The notes beneath the pieces were generated by a model. The model had not been told where the DNA came from, did no database searches, and saw only the letters and a list, made by a program, of their open reading frames with translations. Shown piece after piece: positions 41,781-51,478 of a stretch of DNA of 64,000 bases. The DNA is from DASTFY01 sp963829955 (GTDB lineage: Bacteria > Actinomycetota > Acidimicrobiia > Acidimicrobiales > Ilumatobacteraceae): the NCBI GenBank assembly GCA_963829955.1, contig CAWHKS010000026.1, forward strand, positions 1 through 64,000, read 5' to 3'. Made by a program: the position numbers and the translations under genes. Position 1 is the stretch's first letter. Every line of letters starts with the position of its first letter.

Positions 41781-42716
41781 TCAGCTGGCCGCCCGCACCG
41801 GCGGCGCCGCCGCGCTCAGCTCCGCACACACCTCCGACGCAATCTCCACGAAGCGGTCGGCCGCCGGAGGCAGCGTGCGGGCATGGCGGCGGATGATCGA
41901 GATGCGGCGGGGCGGGATGGGCGGGTCGAGCTCCTGCGCCACGACGTCCGGGTCGCTGGCATCGAAGGCCAGCACCGGCAGCACCGCCCGGCCCATGCCC
42001 ACCCGGACCATCGCCTGCACGGCCCCGTTGTCGTTGGATCGGAACACGTAGGACGGCTCGACACCAGCCATGCGCAGACCGTGGTCGATGGCCGCCTGGC
42101 AGCTCGAGACGGCCTCGCCGATGAGCGGCGCCCCGCTCAGCTCACCGGTGGCGAAGGTCGCCGGCAGGGGGCGGTCGCTGCGGGGCGAGATGAGGAGGTA
42201 CGGGTCCTCGAGGAGGAGGTCCTGGTCGAGCCGCTCGTCGAAGCCCTCACCGACCACGAAGCCGAGGTCGAGGTCGCCTTCCATCACCCGCTCCACGATC
42301 GTGTTGTGGTCGTCGGCCTCGAACAGGCGGATGTCGAGCTGCGGTCGTTCCGCCTTCAACACCCGTATGACGGCCGGGAGGACCTTTACCGACACACTCT
42401 GGAACGTCCCGACGACGAGACGGCCGCCGTCGCCGGCGCGCAGACGGGCCACCTCCTCCTCGGCCTGGGCCAGCCGGCGGAAGATCTGCTCGGCGTGGTC
42501 GAGGATCACCTGGCCCACAGGGGTCAACTCCACCGGACGGGGGCCGCCAGGGCGGTCGAACACCGGTGCACCGACGACCCGCTCCAGTGCGGCGATCTGT
42601 TGGCTGATGGCGGACTGCGTGTAGCCGAGGCGATCGGCCGCCCGCCCGAACGACCGCTCGGCGGCCACCGCCTGCAAGGCCACGAGGTGCCGGAGTTCCA
42701 GTTCGCGCTCCCACAT
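41781..42716 (-). CDS. LysR family transcriptional regulator
   Basis: Intact, 311 residues, ATG at 42716 (MWERELELRHLVALQ). N-terminal winged helix RSFGRAADRLGYTQSAISQQIAALERVVG, then the periplasmic-binding-like effector domain (VGTFQSVSVKVLPAVIRVLK, LDLGFVVGEGF). It is divergent from a small hypothetical gene 78 bp away, the usual arrangement for an autoregulated LysR target pair. Effector unknown. Confidence 0.88.
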   Translation of the reverse strand: MWERELELRHLVALQAVAAERSFGRAADRLGYTQSAISQQIAALERVVGAPVFDRPGGPRPVELTPVGQVILDHAEQIFRRLAQAEEEVARLRAGDGGRLVVGTFQSVSVKVLPAVIRVLKAERPQLDIRLFEADDHNTIVERVMEGDLDLGFVVGEGFDERLDQDLLLEDPYLLISPRSDRPLPATFATGELSGAPLIGEAVSSCQAAIDHGLRMAGVEPSYVFRSNDNGAVQAMVRVGMGRAVLPVLAFDASDPDVVAQELDPPIPPRRISIIRRHARTLPPAADRFVEIASEVCAELSAAAPPVRAAS

Positions 42717-42793
42717 GGCAATCAGTCTAGACGATCAACTCGACATCTATCAATCGTTGGACTTCATCGACCGCTCTCCGTACCGTGAGCTCC
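42717..42793. promoter_or_regulatory. Divergent LysR promoter region
   Basis: A 77-bp intergenic stretch clearly richer in A+T than its neighbours, with CAAC at 42738 and GTTG at 42757-42760 flanking ATCTATCAATC. Likely promoter and LysR binding region; exact sites not defined. Confidence 0.4.
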
Positions 42794-43093
42794 ATGACCA
42801 CGATGACCCTCCACCCCGGCAACACCTTCCCTCCCGGCCCGGGCGTCGAGACGCTCGACGAGCTGGCCTGGGCCATCGACCGCGACGGGATCGCCCGCCA
42901 CGAGGCCCCGGTCTCCCGTCTGGCGAACTGGGCCCGGGCGCTCGGCGTCGACCCAGTCCTCGTCGACGTGTTGTCCGATCCCGCACAGCCGGAGGCGGCC
43001 CGGGAGCGGGCCTTCGGGGCGCTGAGCCAGGCTGTCGCCCGCCCCGTCCAGGGCGAGCACCGCCCGTCCGATCCCCGCCGCTTCGCCGCCTGA
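42794..43093 (+). CDS. Small hypothetical protein, probable LysR target
   Basis: 99 residues from ATG (MTTMTLHPGNTFPPGPG); GTG at 42785 is an alternative. It is soluble and has a helical middle part, LDELAWAIDRDGIARHEAPVSRLANWARALG. I do not recognise a family. Divergent orientation and short spacing from the LysR gene suggest co-regulation. Clean coding statistics and a defined stop before the convergent azlD support it being real. Confidence 0.6.
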   Translation: MTTMTLHPGNTFPPGPGVETLDELAWAIDRDGIARHEAPVSRLANWARALGVDPVLVDVLSDPAQPEAARERAFGALSQAVARPVQGEHRPSDPRRFAA

Positions 43094-43111
43094 ACGCCCG
43101 CCCCCCGGCGT

Positions 43112-43417
43112 TCAGGGCGCGGCGAGGCGCACCAGCGCCGTGACGCCGGCGCCTATGGCCACGACCACCGGAAACGGCCAGCGGCGCCAGGCCGCCGCAG
43201 CGGCGGCGAGGACACCCGGCAACCGGGCGTCGATGACGAGCTGCTGGCCCAGCGTCACGGTGTTGGCCACGATCAGGGCCGACAGCATCGCCGCCGGGAT
43301 GAGCGCCAGGCAGGACTGAACCCTTGCGGGCAGCGGTCGACCGCCGATGACCACCAGCCCGACCACCTTGCACAGGTAGGCGCCGCCGCCGAGCAGCAGG
43401 ACCGGCCACCAGCTCAC
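43112..43417 (-). CDS. azlD: AzlD family branched-chain amino acid exporter subunit
   Basis: 101 residues from GTG at 43417 (VSWWPVLLLGGGAYL), overlapping the azlC stop as GTGA. Small membrane protein with three or four helices (CLALIPAAMLSALIVANTV, VLAAAAAAW, VVVAIGAGVTALVRL) and the KVVGLVVIGGRPLPARV motif of AzlD. With AzlC it forms an exporter of branched-chain amino acids. Third gene of a coupled glgB-azlC-azlD set. Confidence 0.85.
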   Translation of the reverse strand: MSWWPVLLLGGGAYLCKVVGLVVIGGRPLPARVQSCLALIPAAMLSALIVANTVTLGQQLVIDARLPGVLAAAAAAWRRWPFPVVVAIGAGVTALVRLAAP

Positions 43418-44142
43418 GCCGGCCGCTCCTCCGGCTCGCCCGGCCCGCCGCCTTCTCCCAGCTCCTGCGAAGCCTCGTCGGCCGGCGCCCGCAGCCCGAC
43501 GAGGATGGCGAGGGCGGCCACCAGGATGGGCACCCCGGGTCGCAGGAACGGCGTGGTCACCAGCACCACGAGTGCAGCGAGCACGGCCGCCTGCCGGCCC
43601 GGCCGGCTCTTGAGGTGCGGACCGATGAGCACGACGAAGCCGGCGGGGAAGGCAGCGTCGAGACCGAGCGCGGCCGGGTCGCTGAGGGCGCCTCCGGCCA
43701 GCGCGCCGATCACAGTGCCGGCGTTCCAGCAGACGAAGATCGACAGCCCCGACCACCAGAAGGCGCGTACCCGTGAAGGATGGTCGGGCTGCGCGGTGGC
43801 CATCGCCGTCGACTCGTCGATGACGAACTGCGCGGCGAGGAGCCGCCGCCCCAGCGGGCCCTGGAGCACCGGCGCCAGCGCCAGCCCGTAGACGCCGTTG
43901 CGGGCGGCGAGAAGCAGACCGCTGCCCACCGCGGCGGCGGCCGATCCCCCCGTGGCGATGACCCCCACGAACGCGAACTGCGAGGCGCCGGTGAATACGA
44001 GGATCGACATGACGCAGGCCTGGGCCAGGCTGAGGTCGTTGGCCACCGCCAGCACCCCGAACGAGATGCCGACGAGCCCGACGGCGACGCCGAGCGCCAG
44101 GGAGGCCGAGACCACGGCCTTCCCTCGGGGGACATCCGTCAC
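43414..44142 (-). CDS. azlC: AzlC family branched-chain amino acid exporter, large subunit
   Basis: Intact, 242 residues, GTG at 44142 (VTDVPRGKAVVSASL) which overlaps the glgB stop (GTGA). Multipass membrane protein with AzlC signatures GISFGVLAVANDLSLAQACVMS, FTGASQFAFVGVIA and RNGVYGLALAPVL. The C-terminus is acidic (APADEASQELGEGGG). It is translationally coupled to both neighbours, which is unusual because glgB has no evident link to amino acid export. Confidence 0.88.
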   Translation of the reverse strand: MTDVPRGKAVVSASLALGVAVGLVGISFGVLAVANDLSLAQACVMSILVFTGASQFAFVGVIATGGSAAAAVGSGLLLAARNGVYGLALAPVLQGPLGRRLLAAQFVIDESTAMATAQPDHPSRVRAFWWSGLSIFVCWNAGTVIGALAGGALSDPAALGLDAAFPAGFVVLIGPHLKSRPGRQAAVLAALVVLVTTPFLRPGVPILVAALAILVGLRAPADEASQELGEGGGPGEPEERPA

Positions 44143-46025
44143 GACTGGCGGGAGCCCAACCAGAGCACGGCGAGCGGAGGGATGGTCAGGAACGCCGACG
44201 CCGGCTGCCCCTGGTGCGGCTCGTCGTCGCCGGCCCACGCGGACCGGGACCCGCCACTGCCCGTTCCCCCGAAGTACGTGGCGTTCGTATCGAGGAGCAC
44301 CTGCCACTCGCCGGCCCAGGGAAGACCGATGCGGTAGCCCTCGCGCGCCACGGGCGTGAGGTTGGCGGCACAGGCCACCACCTCTTTGCCGTCGGTCGAC
44401 CAGCGCAGGAAGCTGAACATCGAGTGCTCGGCGTCGTCGGCGTCGAGCCACTGGAAGCCCCCGGGAACGTGGTCACGCTCGCCGAGCGCCTTCCACTCCT
44501 TCGACACCTGGTTCACGGACCGCACCAGCTCCTGCACGCCGCGGTGGCGCTCGCCCTCCAGCGCCGCCCAGTCCATGCCTGTCGTCTCGTTCCACTCGCC
44601 CCACTGCGCGACCTCGCCGCCCATGAACAACATCGGGTCGCCTGGATAGGCCCACATCCACCCGAACAGCGCGCGCAGGTTGGCGAAGCGCCGCCACTCG
44701 TCGCCCGGCATCTTGTTGAGCAGCGATCCCTTCCCGTGCACGACCTCGTCGTGGGACAGGGGCAGCACGAACTGCTCAGTGTACGCGTAGAGGAGGCCGA
44801 ACGTCAGGTCCCGGTGGTGCCAGCGGCGGTGCACCGGATCGTGGGCGAAGTAGCCGAGCGTGTCGTGCATCCAGCCCATGTTCCACTTGTGGCTGAAGCC
44901 CAGGCCACCGTGGTGGACGGGATGGCTGACGCCCGGCCAGGACGTCGACTCCTCGGCGATCATCACGGTGCTCGGGTGCTCGGCGAAGACGGTGACGTTG
45001 AGCTGGCGCAGGAACTCGATGGCTTCGAGGTTCTCGCGGCCTCCGTGCTCGTTCGGGACCCAGGCGCCCGGCCGGACGGGAGTAGTCGAGGTACAGCATC
45101 GACGCCACCGCATCGACCCGCAGGCCGTCGATGTGGAACTCCTCCATCCAGTACAGGGCGTTGGCGATCAGGAAGTTGCGGACCTCGTGGCGGCCGTAGT
45201 TGAAGACGAGCGTCCCCCAATCCGGGTGCTCGCCCTTGCGGGGGTCCACGTGCTCGTACAAGGCCGTGCCGTCGAAGCGGGCCAATGCCCAGTCGTCCTT
45301 GGGGAAGTGCGCCGGCACCCAGTCGGCGATGACGCCGATGCCCCGCTGGTGCAGGCGGTCGACGAGGAAGCGGAAGTCGTCGGGCGTGCCGTAGCGGGAG
45401 GTGGGCGCGAAGTACCCGGTCACCTGGTACCCCCACGAACCGCCGTAGGGATGCTCCATGACGGGCATGAGCTCGACGTGGGTGAAGCCCAGGTCGCTCC
45501 ACGTAGTCGGTCAGCTCGTCGGCCAGGTCGCGATAGGTCAGACCGGGCCGCCACGAGCCTAGGTGCACCTCGTAGATCCGCATGCGGGTGGTGCGCGTCG
45601 CGGTCGCCGGGCGTCACGGGCGGCCATCCAGTCGTCGTCGGCCCACTCGTGACTGCTGGCGGTGACGATGCTCGCCGTCGAGGGCGGCTGCTCGCACTGG
45701 CGGGCCATCGGGTCCGCCTTCAGCCGGACCTGGCCGTCGACGCCCTCGACCGCGTACTTGTAGCGGGCACCCCGGCCGCGTCCGCAACACTGGTGGCCCA
45801 CACACCGGACGCGCCCTGGCGCCTCATGCGGTCGGCACCGATGCGCCAGTGGTTCCAGTCCCCGACGACCGACACCGCGCGGGCGTTCGGCGCCCAGACG
45901 GCGAAGGTGGCGCCCTCCTCCCGGACGTGGGCGCCGAGCACCTCCCACAGCCGCCAGTGCCGTCCCTCGCCGATGAGGTGGAGATCGACGTCACCCAGCA
46001 GCGGGCGGACGGGGGAGGCCGGCAC
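44139..46025 (-). CDS. glgB: 1,4-alpha-glucan branching enzyme (frameshifted)
   Basis: About 628 residues from GTG at 46025 (VPASPVRPLLGDVDL). N-terminal CBM48-like domain (GATFAVWAPNARAVSVVGDWNHW), then the GH13 barrel: MEHPYGGSWGYQVTGYFAPTSRYG, GLRVDAVASMLYLDYSR with the nucleophile Asp, AEESTSWPGV with the acid Glu, and LPLSHDEVVHGKGS. C-terminal all-beta domain ends WLGSRQS. Frame breaks near 45790, 45605, 45500 and 45080. Divergent from a GT4 glucan synthase 60 bp away. Confidence 0.93.
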
Positions 46026-46085
46026 GCGGCCGACTCTACGCGCGGCCCGGTGGGCTCCGACCCGTGCGGGCTACCTTGACCCGCC

Positions 46086-47258
46086 GTGCGCGTGGCCATG
46101 GCGTCGTGGGAGTACCCACCCCTGGTGGTGGGAGGCATCTCGGCCCACGCGGACGGCCTGGCCCGGGCGCTGGCCCGGGCCGGCCACGAGGTCGTCGTCC
46201 TCACGCTGCACCATCCCGACGTCCCTGATGACACCGAGGTCGACGGGGTCAGGGTCTTGCGGGCGGTGGCCGAGCTGCCCTGGCTCCCGGACGACCAGTT
46301 CGTCGCCCACATGGCCGGCTCCAACCACCACCTGGTGGCGCTGGCCGCCCGTCTCGGGGACTGGCGGCCGGACGTCGTGCACGCCCACGACTGGCTGGTG
46401 GCGTGGGCCGGTCAGACCCTGCGGACCTGGTGGGGCGTGCCGCTGGTCGCCACGATCCACGCCACCGAACGCGGACGCAGCGGGGGTCACCTCGGGCCTG
46501 GCCAGCCGTCGGCCATCAACAGCGTCGAGTGGTGGCTGACGTACGAGGCCGCCCGGGTCATCTGCTGCTCGCAGTTCATGCGGGGCGAGGTGATGGACGC
46601 GTTCCAGCTGCCCGGCGACAAGGTCGACGTGGTGCCGAACGGCGTCGACCCCGAGGAGTGGGCGCCGGCCGCCGACGGTGGGCGGCGCCGGCGCGGCGGC
46701 GACCAGCCGCTGATCGTGACGTGGGGGCGGGTCCAGTACGAGAAGGGCTTCCAGACCCTCGTCCACGCGTTGCCCGAAGTCCGCCTGGCCGTGCCCGGGA
46801 TGCGGGCCGTCGTGGCCGGGCAGGGTTCGTACCTGTCGGATCTCCACGCCACGGCCCGGGCGGTGGGGGTCGAGGACATCTGCTCCTTCCCGGGCTTCGT
46901 GCCCGACGACGAGCTCAAGGGGCTGCTCCACGAGGCGACCGTGGCGGTCATCCCCAGCCTCTACGAGCCCTTCGGCATCGTGGCGCTGGAGGCCATGGCG
47001 GCGGGCGCCCCGGTCCTCGCCGCGGCGTCCGGCGGGCTGATGGAGGTGATCGACGGGACGGGCGCCGGCGTCCTCTACCCGGCCGGCGACGCCGGGGCCC
47101 TGAGCGCGGCGCTGCGGCGGATGCTCGCCCAGCCGGACGGGCTGGCCGAGCAGCAGGCTGCCGCCGCCAGGCTGCTCGAGGGCTACACGTGGGACGCCGT
47201 GGCGGCCCGCACCGTGCCCGTCTACACGGCCGCCCGCCCGGCCAGCCCCACCGCCTGA
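46086..47258 (+). CDS. GT4 glycosyltransferase, glycogen synthase type
   Basis: Intact, 390 residues, GTG at 46086 (VRVAMASWEYPPLVV). GT-B fold: N-terminal GGISAHADGLARALARAG, HAHDWLVAWAG and the donor domain GRVQYEKGFQTLV and PSLYEPFGIVALEAMAAGAPVL with the E-x7-E motif. This actinobacterial type makes alpha-1,4-glucan from ADP-glucose or forms maltose-1-phosphate. Its position opposite glgB and upstream of glgP supports a glycogen role. Confidence 0.87.
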   Translation: MRVAMASWEYPPLVVGGISAHADGLARALARAGHEVVVLTLHHPDVPDDTEVDGVRVLRAVAELPWLPDDQFVAHMAGSNHHLVALAARLGDWRPDVVHAHDWLVAWAGQTLRTWWGVPLVATIHATERGRSGGHLGPGQPSAINSVEWWLTYEAARVICCSQFMRGEVMDAFQLPGDKVDVVPNGVDPEEWAPAADGGRRRRGGDQPLIVTWGRVQYEKGFQTLVHALPEVRLAVPGMRAVVAGQGSYLSDLHATARAVGVEDICSFPGFVPDDELKGLLHEATVAVIPSLYEPFGIVALEAMAAGAPVLAAASGGLMEVIDGTGAGVLYPAGDAGALSAALRRMLAQPDGLAEQQAAAARLLEGYTWDAVAARTVPVYTAARPASPTA

Positions 47259-47270
47259 GCGCCCTCGGCT

Positions 47271-47336
47271 ACCGATTCGACGTCGATTCGCCGGGCGTGA
47301 CCTCGGTCACACGCACCGATTCGATATCGATTCGGT
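47271..47336. repeat. Two copies of an ACCGATTCGA-type 22-mer
   Basis: ACCGATTCGACGTCGATTCG (47271) and ACCGATTCGATATCGATTCG (47315) start 44 bp apart, about four helical turns, and flank a separate palindrome. The same core occurs as a perfect palindrome before the sigma gene at 54126-54151. Likely binding sites for one regulator. Confidence 0.7.
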
Positions 47337-47340
47337 GGCG

Positions 47341-47409
47341 GGGTTCTCGCGGCGGCTGGTACCGCTGGGCGAGACGAAGGCCGCGAGAACCCGGCCGGGG
47401 CCGGTTCTC
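47341..47409 (+). promoter_or_regulatory. Overlapping, mutually exclusive hairpins
   Basis: GGGTTCTCGCGG (47341-47352) pairs perfectly with CCGCGAGAACCC (47381-47392). The second arm also belongs to GAGAACCCGGCC (47385-47396), which pairs, with one bulged base, with GGCCGGTTCTC (47399-47409). The two stems cannot form together. Confidence 0.6.
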
Positions 47410-47538
47410 AGAGCCCCGACCGCCCCTTGTGCCGCCGTCACCGCGACGGGCGGCGGGGCAGGGACCGACCCGCCCCCGCTCCCGTGACAGCCCGGGCGCT
47501 CTTGCCCCGGTCCCCAATTGTTCATAAAGTCGATCGAC

Positions 47539-48702
47539 ATGACCGAAACACTGAACCCCCCCACCTCCCGCCGGTTCCGGCGCGGTCGCCTCGCCGCGCT
47601 CGGGCTCGCCGCGCTGGCCGTGCTCGGCGCCTGCGGTAGCGACGGCGGTAGCAGCGACTCCGCTGACACCACCGCCGCACCCGGCACCGAAGCCGCCGCC
47701 CCGGCGGAATCGACCTCGGCGGCCCCGGCCACCGATGCCCCCGCCTCGACCGAGCCCGTGACGCTGCGCCTCGGCTACTTCCCCAACATCACCCACGCCA
47801 CGGCCCTCGTCGGCGTGGGCAAGGGGATCTTCGAGGAGCACCTGGGCGACAACGTCACGCTCGAGACCAGCACCTTCAGCACCGGCACCGAGGCCTCCGA
47901 GGCGCTGTTCGCCGATGCGATCGACATGACCTACATCGGCCCCAACCCGGCCATCAACGCCTACGCCAAGTCCAACGGTGAGGCCGTCCGGATCATCTCC
48001 GGCGCCACCTCCGGCGGGGCGTTCCTCGTCGTGAAGCCCGAGATCACCGACGCCGAGGACCTGCAGGGCAAGACGCTCGCCACGCCGCAGCCTGGGCAAC
48101 ACCCAGGACGTGGCCCTGCGGTCCTGGCTCAAGGAGAACGGCCTCGAGACCGACGAGGCCGGTGGCGGCGACGTGAGCATCGCCCCGCAGGAGAACAGCC
48201 AGACGCTGCAGACCTTCGTGTCCGGCGACATCGACGGCGCCTGGGTGCCGGAGCCGTGGGCGACCCGCCTCATCCAGGAGGGCGGCGGCAAGGTGCTCGT
48301 CGACGAGCGCGACCTGTGGCCGGACGGCAGTACGTCACCACCCACCTCATGGTGGCGACCAAGTTCCTCGACGAGCACCCGGACGTGGTGAAGCAGTTCC
48401 TCGAGGGCCAGGTGGCGGCGAACGAGTTCGTCAACGCCAGCTCCGACGAGGCCAAGACCATCGCCAACGACGAGATCGGCAAGATCACCGGCAAGCCGCT
48501 CAAGCCCGAGGTCATCGACGCCGCGTGGCCGAACCTGACCTTCACCGACGACCCGATCGCCAGCTCGCTGATCGGCTCGGCGGAGGACGCCGTGGCCGTC
48601 GGCCTGCTCGATCCCGTCGACAACCTCGAGGGCATCTACGACCTGAGCATCCTCAACGAGGTCCTGGCCGCTGCCGGCCAGCCGGAGGTGTCCCAGCTGT
48701 GA
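47539..48702 (+). CDS. ABC transporter substrate-binding lipoprotein, SsuA/TauA/NrtA type (two frameshifts)
   Basis: About 387 residues, ATG at 47539 (MTETLNPPTSRRFRR). Lipobox LAVLGAC and a Ser/Ala/Thr-rich linker precede the periplasmic-binding fold: LRLGYFPNITHATALVGVGKGIFEE, IDMTYIGPNPAINAY, APQENSQTLQTFVSGDIDGAWVPEPWA. Such proteins bind sulfonates, taurine, nitrate, bicarbonate or pyrimidines; sequence alone does not decide. Frame breaks near 48092 and 48328. First gene of a three-gene transporter operon. Confidence 0.87.
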   Translation: MTETLNPPTSRRFRRGRLAALGLAALAVLGACGSDGGSSDSADTTAAPGTEAAAPAESTSAAPATDAPASTEPVTLRLGYFPNITHATALVGVGKGIFEEHLGDNVTLETSTFSTGTEASEALFADAIDMTYIGPNPAINAYAKSNGEAVRIISGATSGGAFLVVKPEITDAEDLQGKTLATPQPGQHPGRGPAVLAQGERPRDRRGRWRRREHRPAGEQPDAADLRVRRHRRRLGAGAVGDPPHPGGRRQGARRRARPVAGRQYVTTHLMVATKFLDEHPDVVKQFLEGQVAANEFVNASSDEAKTIANDEIGKITGKPLKPEVIDAAWPNLTFTDDPIASSLIGSAEDAVAVGLLDPVDNLEGIYDLSILNEVLAAAGQPEVSQL

Positions 48703-48732
48703 CCACCACCACCCTCGTGCCCGAAGGCTTCC

Positions 48733-49489
<757 letters not shown>

Positions 49490-49503
<14 letters not shown>

Positions 49504-50365
49504 GCAGCAGCTCAGGGAGCGCCAGGAACAGGAGCTGGCCGGTCTCGACGCCCTCGAGACCGTCGTCGAGCCCACGCCGTCGTTCGCCTCGCGGGTGTGG
49601 GCGATGTTGTGGCCCAAGTTGATGGCCATCATGATCGTCGTCGGCGGCTGGCAGCTGCTGGTGATGAGCGGGTGGAAGTCCGAGTTCATCCTCCCCTCGC
49701 CGTTCACGGTCTTCGACCGGCTCTGGCACGACATGCGGACGGCCGAGTTCTGGAACGCCATCAACGTCACCATGCAGCGGGCCGTCAAGGGCTACGCACT
49801 CGCACTCATCATCGGTGTCGCCGTCGGCCTGGCGGTCTCCCGGTCACGGGTGCTGCGGGCCGCGGTCGGCTCGCTGATCACGGGTCTGCAGACGATGCCC
49901 TCCGTGGCCTGGTTCCCGCTCGCCATCCTGCTCTTCAAGCTGACCGAGGCGGCCATCATGTTCGTGATCGTGCTGGGCGCCGCCCCGTCGATCGCCAACG
50001 GCCTGATCCACGGCGTCGACCACGTCCCGCCGATCATGCTGCGGGCCGGGCCGGGTGCTGGGCGCCAAGGGCATCTCGGCCTACCGCCACGTCATCCTGC
50101 CCGCCGCCCTGCCGTCGTTCACGGCCGGGCTCAAGCAGGGCTGGGCGTTCTCGTGGCGCAGCCTGATGGCCGGCGAGCTGCTGGTGATCATCGCCAAGAG
50201 CAAGTCCCTGGGCTTCCTGCTGGCCTCCAACCGGGAGCTCGTGGACGCCCGGGCCTGATGGCGACGATGATCGTCATCCTGGTCATCGGCATCATCGTGG
50301 ACGCGCTGTTCTTCGCCCAGATCGAGAAGCGCCTCCGCCACCGCTGGGGCCTCGACCAGACGTAG
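49490..50365 (+). CDS. ABC transporter permease, SsuC/TauC type (two frameshifts)
   Basis: About 290 residues, ATG at 49490 (MAVAEQQLRERQEQE), overlapping the ATPase gene by 14 bp. BPD_transp_1 fold with about six helices: LMAIMIVVGGWQLLVM, ALALIIGVAVGLAV, and the EAA loop around LGAKGISAYRHVILPAALPSF. Frame changes near 50050 and 50258; the tail is MIVILVIGIIVDALFFAQIEKRLRHRW. Ends 23 bp before the start of a bidirectional hairpin. Confidence 0.88.
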
Positions 50366-50387
50366 CCCCACCGGCCGTCAGCCGAGG

Positions 50388-50429
50388 CCTCCGCCCCCGC
50401 CACCACCGCTAGGTCAGTGGGGGCGGAGG
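50388..50429. terminator. Bidirectional terminator-like hairpin
   Basis: CCTCCGCCCCC (50388-50398) and GGGGGCGGAGG (50419-50429) are perfect 11-bp inverted arms with a 20-nt loop, between the convergent permease and Rrf2 genes; the right arm lies in the Rrf2 3' coding end. With one bulge the stem extends by AGGC/GCCT. Confidence 0.65.
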
Positions 50430-50869
50430 GCCTCCGGGTCCTCGAGGAGCTCGGGGATCAGGTCGGGCAGGTGGTCCTCGGCGATGTCGGCCACGGTCAC
50501 GAGCTCCAGCACGGCCCGGAGGTTGGCCCGCACCGCCAGCCACACGTCGCGCAGGGACGACGCGCTCCCCTCGTAGTCGAGGCTGTCCGGCCGGGAGCCC
50601 CGTACGTCGGCCAGTGGGCCTTCGACGGCGCGGATGATGTCGGCCACGGTGATCTCGGCCGCCGGCTTGGCCAGCCGGTAGCCACCGTCGACGCCTCGCT
50701 GCGTGGCGACCAGCCCCGCCCGCTTCAGCTCGTGCAGGATGTTCTCCAGGAAGCTCTGCGGGATGCCTTGCGCTGATGCCAGTCGTTCGCCCCGCACCGG
50801 GCCGCCGCCCTGGCCGGCCAGCTCGCACATGGCCCGCACCGCGTAGTCCACCTTGGCCGTGATCCGCAC
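50414..50869 (-). CDS. Rrf2 family transcriptional regulator
   Basis: Intact, 151 residues, GTG at 50869 (VRITAKVDYAVRAMC). Winged helix: PVRGERLASAQGIPQSFLENILHELKRAG and GVDGGYRLAKPAAEITVADIIRAVEG. The three C-terminal cysteines that bind the iron-sulfur cluster in IscR/NsrR are absent; the only Cys is near residue 15. This makes a CymR-like role in sulfur metabolism plausible, which fits the SsuABC-type transporter next to it. Target inferred from context. Confidence 0.85.
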   Translation of the reverse strand: MRITAKVDYAVRAMCELAGQGGGPVRGERLASAQGIPQSFLENILHELKRAGLVATQRGVDGGYRLAKPAAEITVADIIRAVEGPLADVRGSRPDSLDYEGSASSLRDVWLAVRANLRAVLELVTVADIAEDHLPDLIPELLEDPEALRPH

Positions 50870-50938
50870 CGCCCGCGAGCGTAGTGGCGCCCTGCGGCCG
50901 GGGCCGTTCGACGGGAGCGGGCTCGCTACGCTGCCGCC

Positions 50939-51424
50939 GTGGCCGACGACACGCACCCCCAGGATCGTGAGTGGACCCATGACCCGCTGGAGCGGAGCTT
51001 CTTCAGCACCGTCGGACGGGGCTACCTGGTGGGCATCGTCGTGTTCGGCCTGTTCGGGTTCCTCGTGGCCCGCACGCAGGCACCGGAGTGGGGCACCGGC
51101 GCGGCCATCGGCGCCGCCCTCTTCGTCGCTGTCTTCGCCGGCATCCTCGGTGGCGTGGTCCTCATCGGCCTCTGGGCGATGAAGAACGAGGAGCTGATCC
51201 GCGGCAACGAGACCGGCCACGCCGCCGCCGTCGACGTCGCGCAGGACGCCGAGCCGGCCGATCCCGAGCCGGTCGAGGGTGATCCGGCCGACGCCGCGGA
51301 GGCGCCCGGCGTCGCCGACGTCCTCGGGACCGAACCGGACGACGAGACGCCGGCGGAGGCGGAGCCGGCTGCCACCTCAGCGGCGACGCCGAGCGGAGCC
51401 CCGGAGGAGCCCGCCGCCGGCTGA
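50939..51424 (+). CDS. Two-helix membrane protein with acidic tail
   Basis: Intact, 161 residues from GTG at 50939 (VADDTHPQDREWTHD). Two membrane helices (GRGYLVGIVVFGLFGFLVA and IGAALFVAVFAGILGGVVLIGLWA) are followed by an Ala/Pro/Glu-rich acidic tail of about 75 residues, probably disordered. Family not recognised. It precedes glgP by 54 bp and is divergent from Rrf2. Confidence 0.65.
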   Translation: MADDTHPQDREWTHDPLERSFFSTVGRGYLVGIVVFGLFGFLVARTQAPEWGTGAAIGAALFVAVFAGILGGVVLIGLWAMKNEELIRGNETGHAAAVDVAQDAEPADPEPVEGDPADAAEAPGVADVLGTEPDDETPAEAEPAATSAATPSGAPEEPAAG

Positions 51425-51478
51425 ACCCGTCTGGCGCCGCCCGCGGAAGGCGGCCCCGGCACGGCTACCGTCCGATCC

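Larger units (their letters stand above)
47259..47538 (+). promoter_or_regulatory. 280-bp structured leader of the ABC transporter operon
   Basis: No gene. It contains two operator-like 22-mers (47271-47292 and 47315-47336), a palindrome GTGACCTCGGTCAC (47297-47310) between them, and nested inverted repeats at 47341-47409. A T/A-rich stretch with CATAAAGT lies just before the ATG at 47539. Probable terminator for the glucan synthase gene and a regulated promoter for the transporter. Confidence 0.65.
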
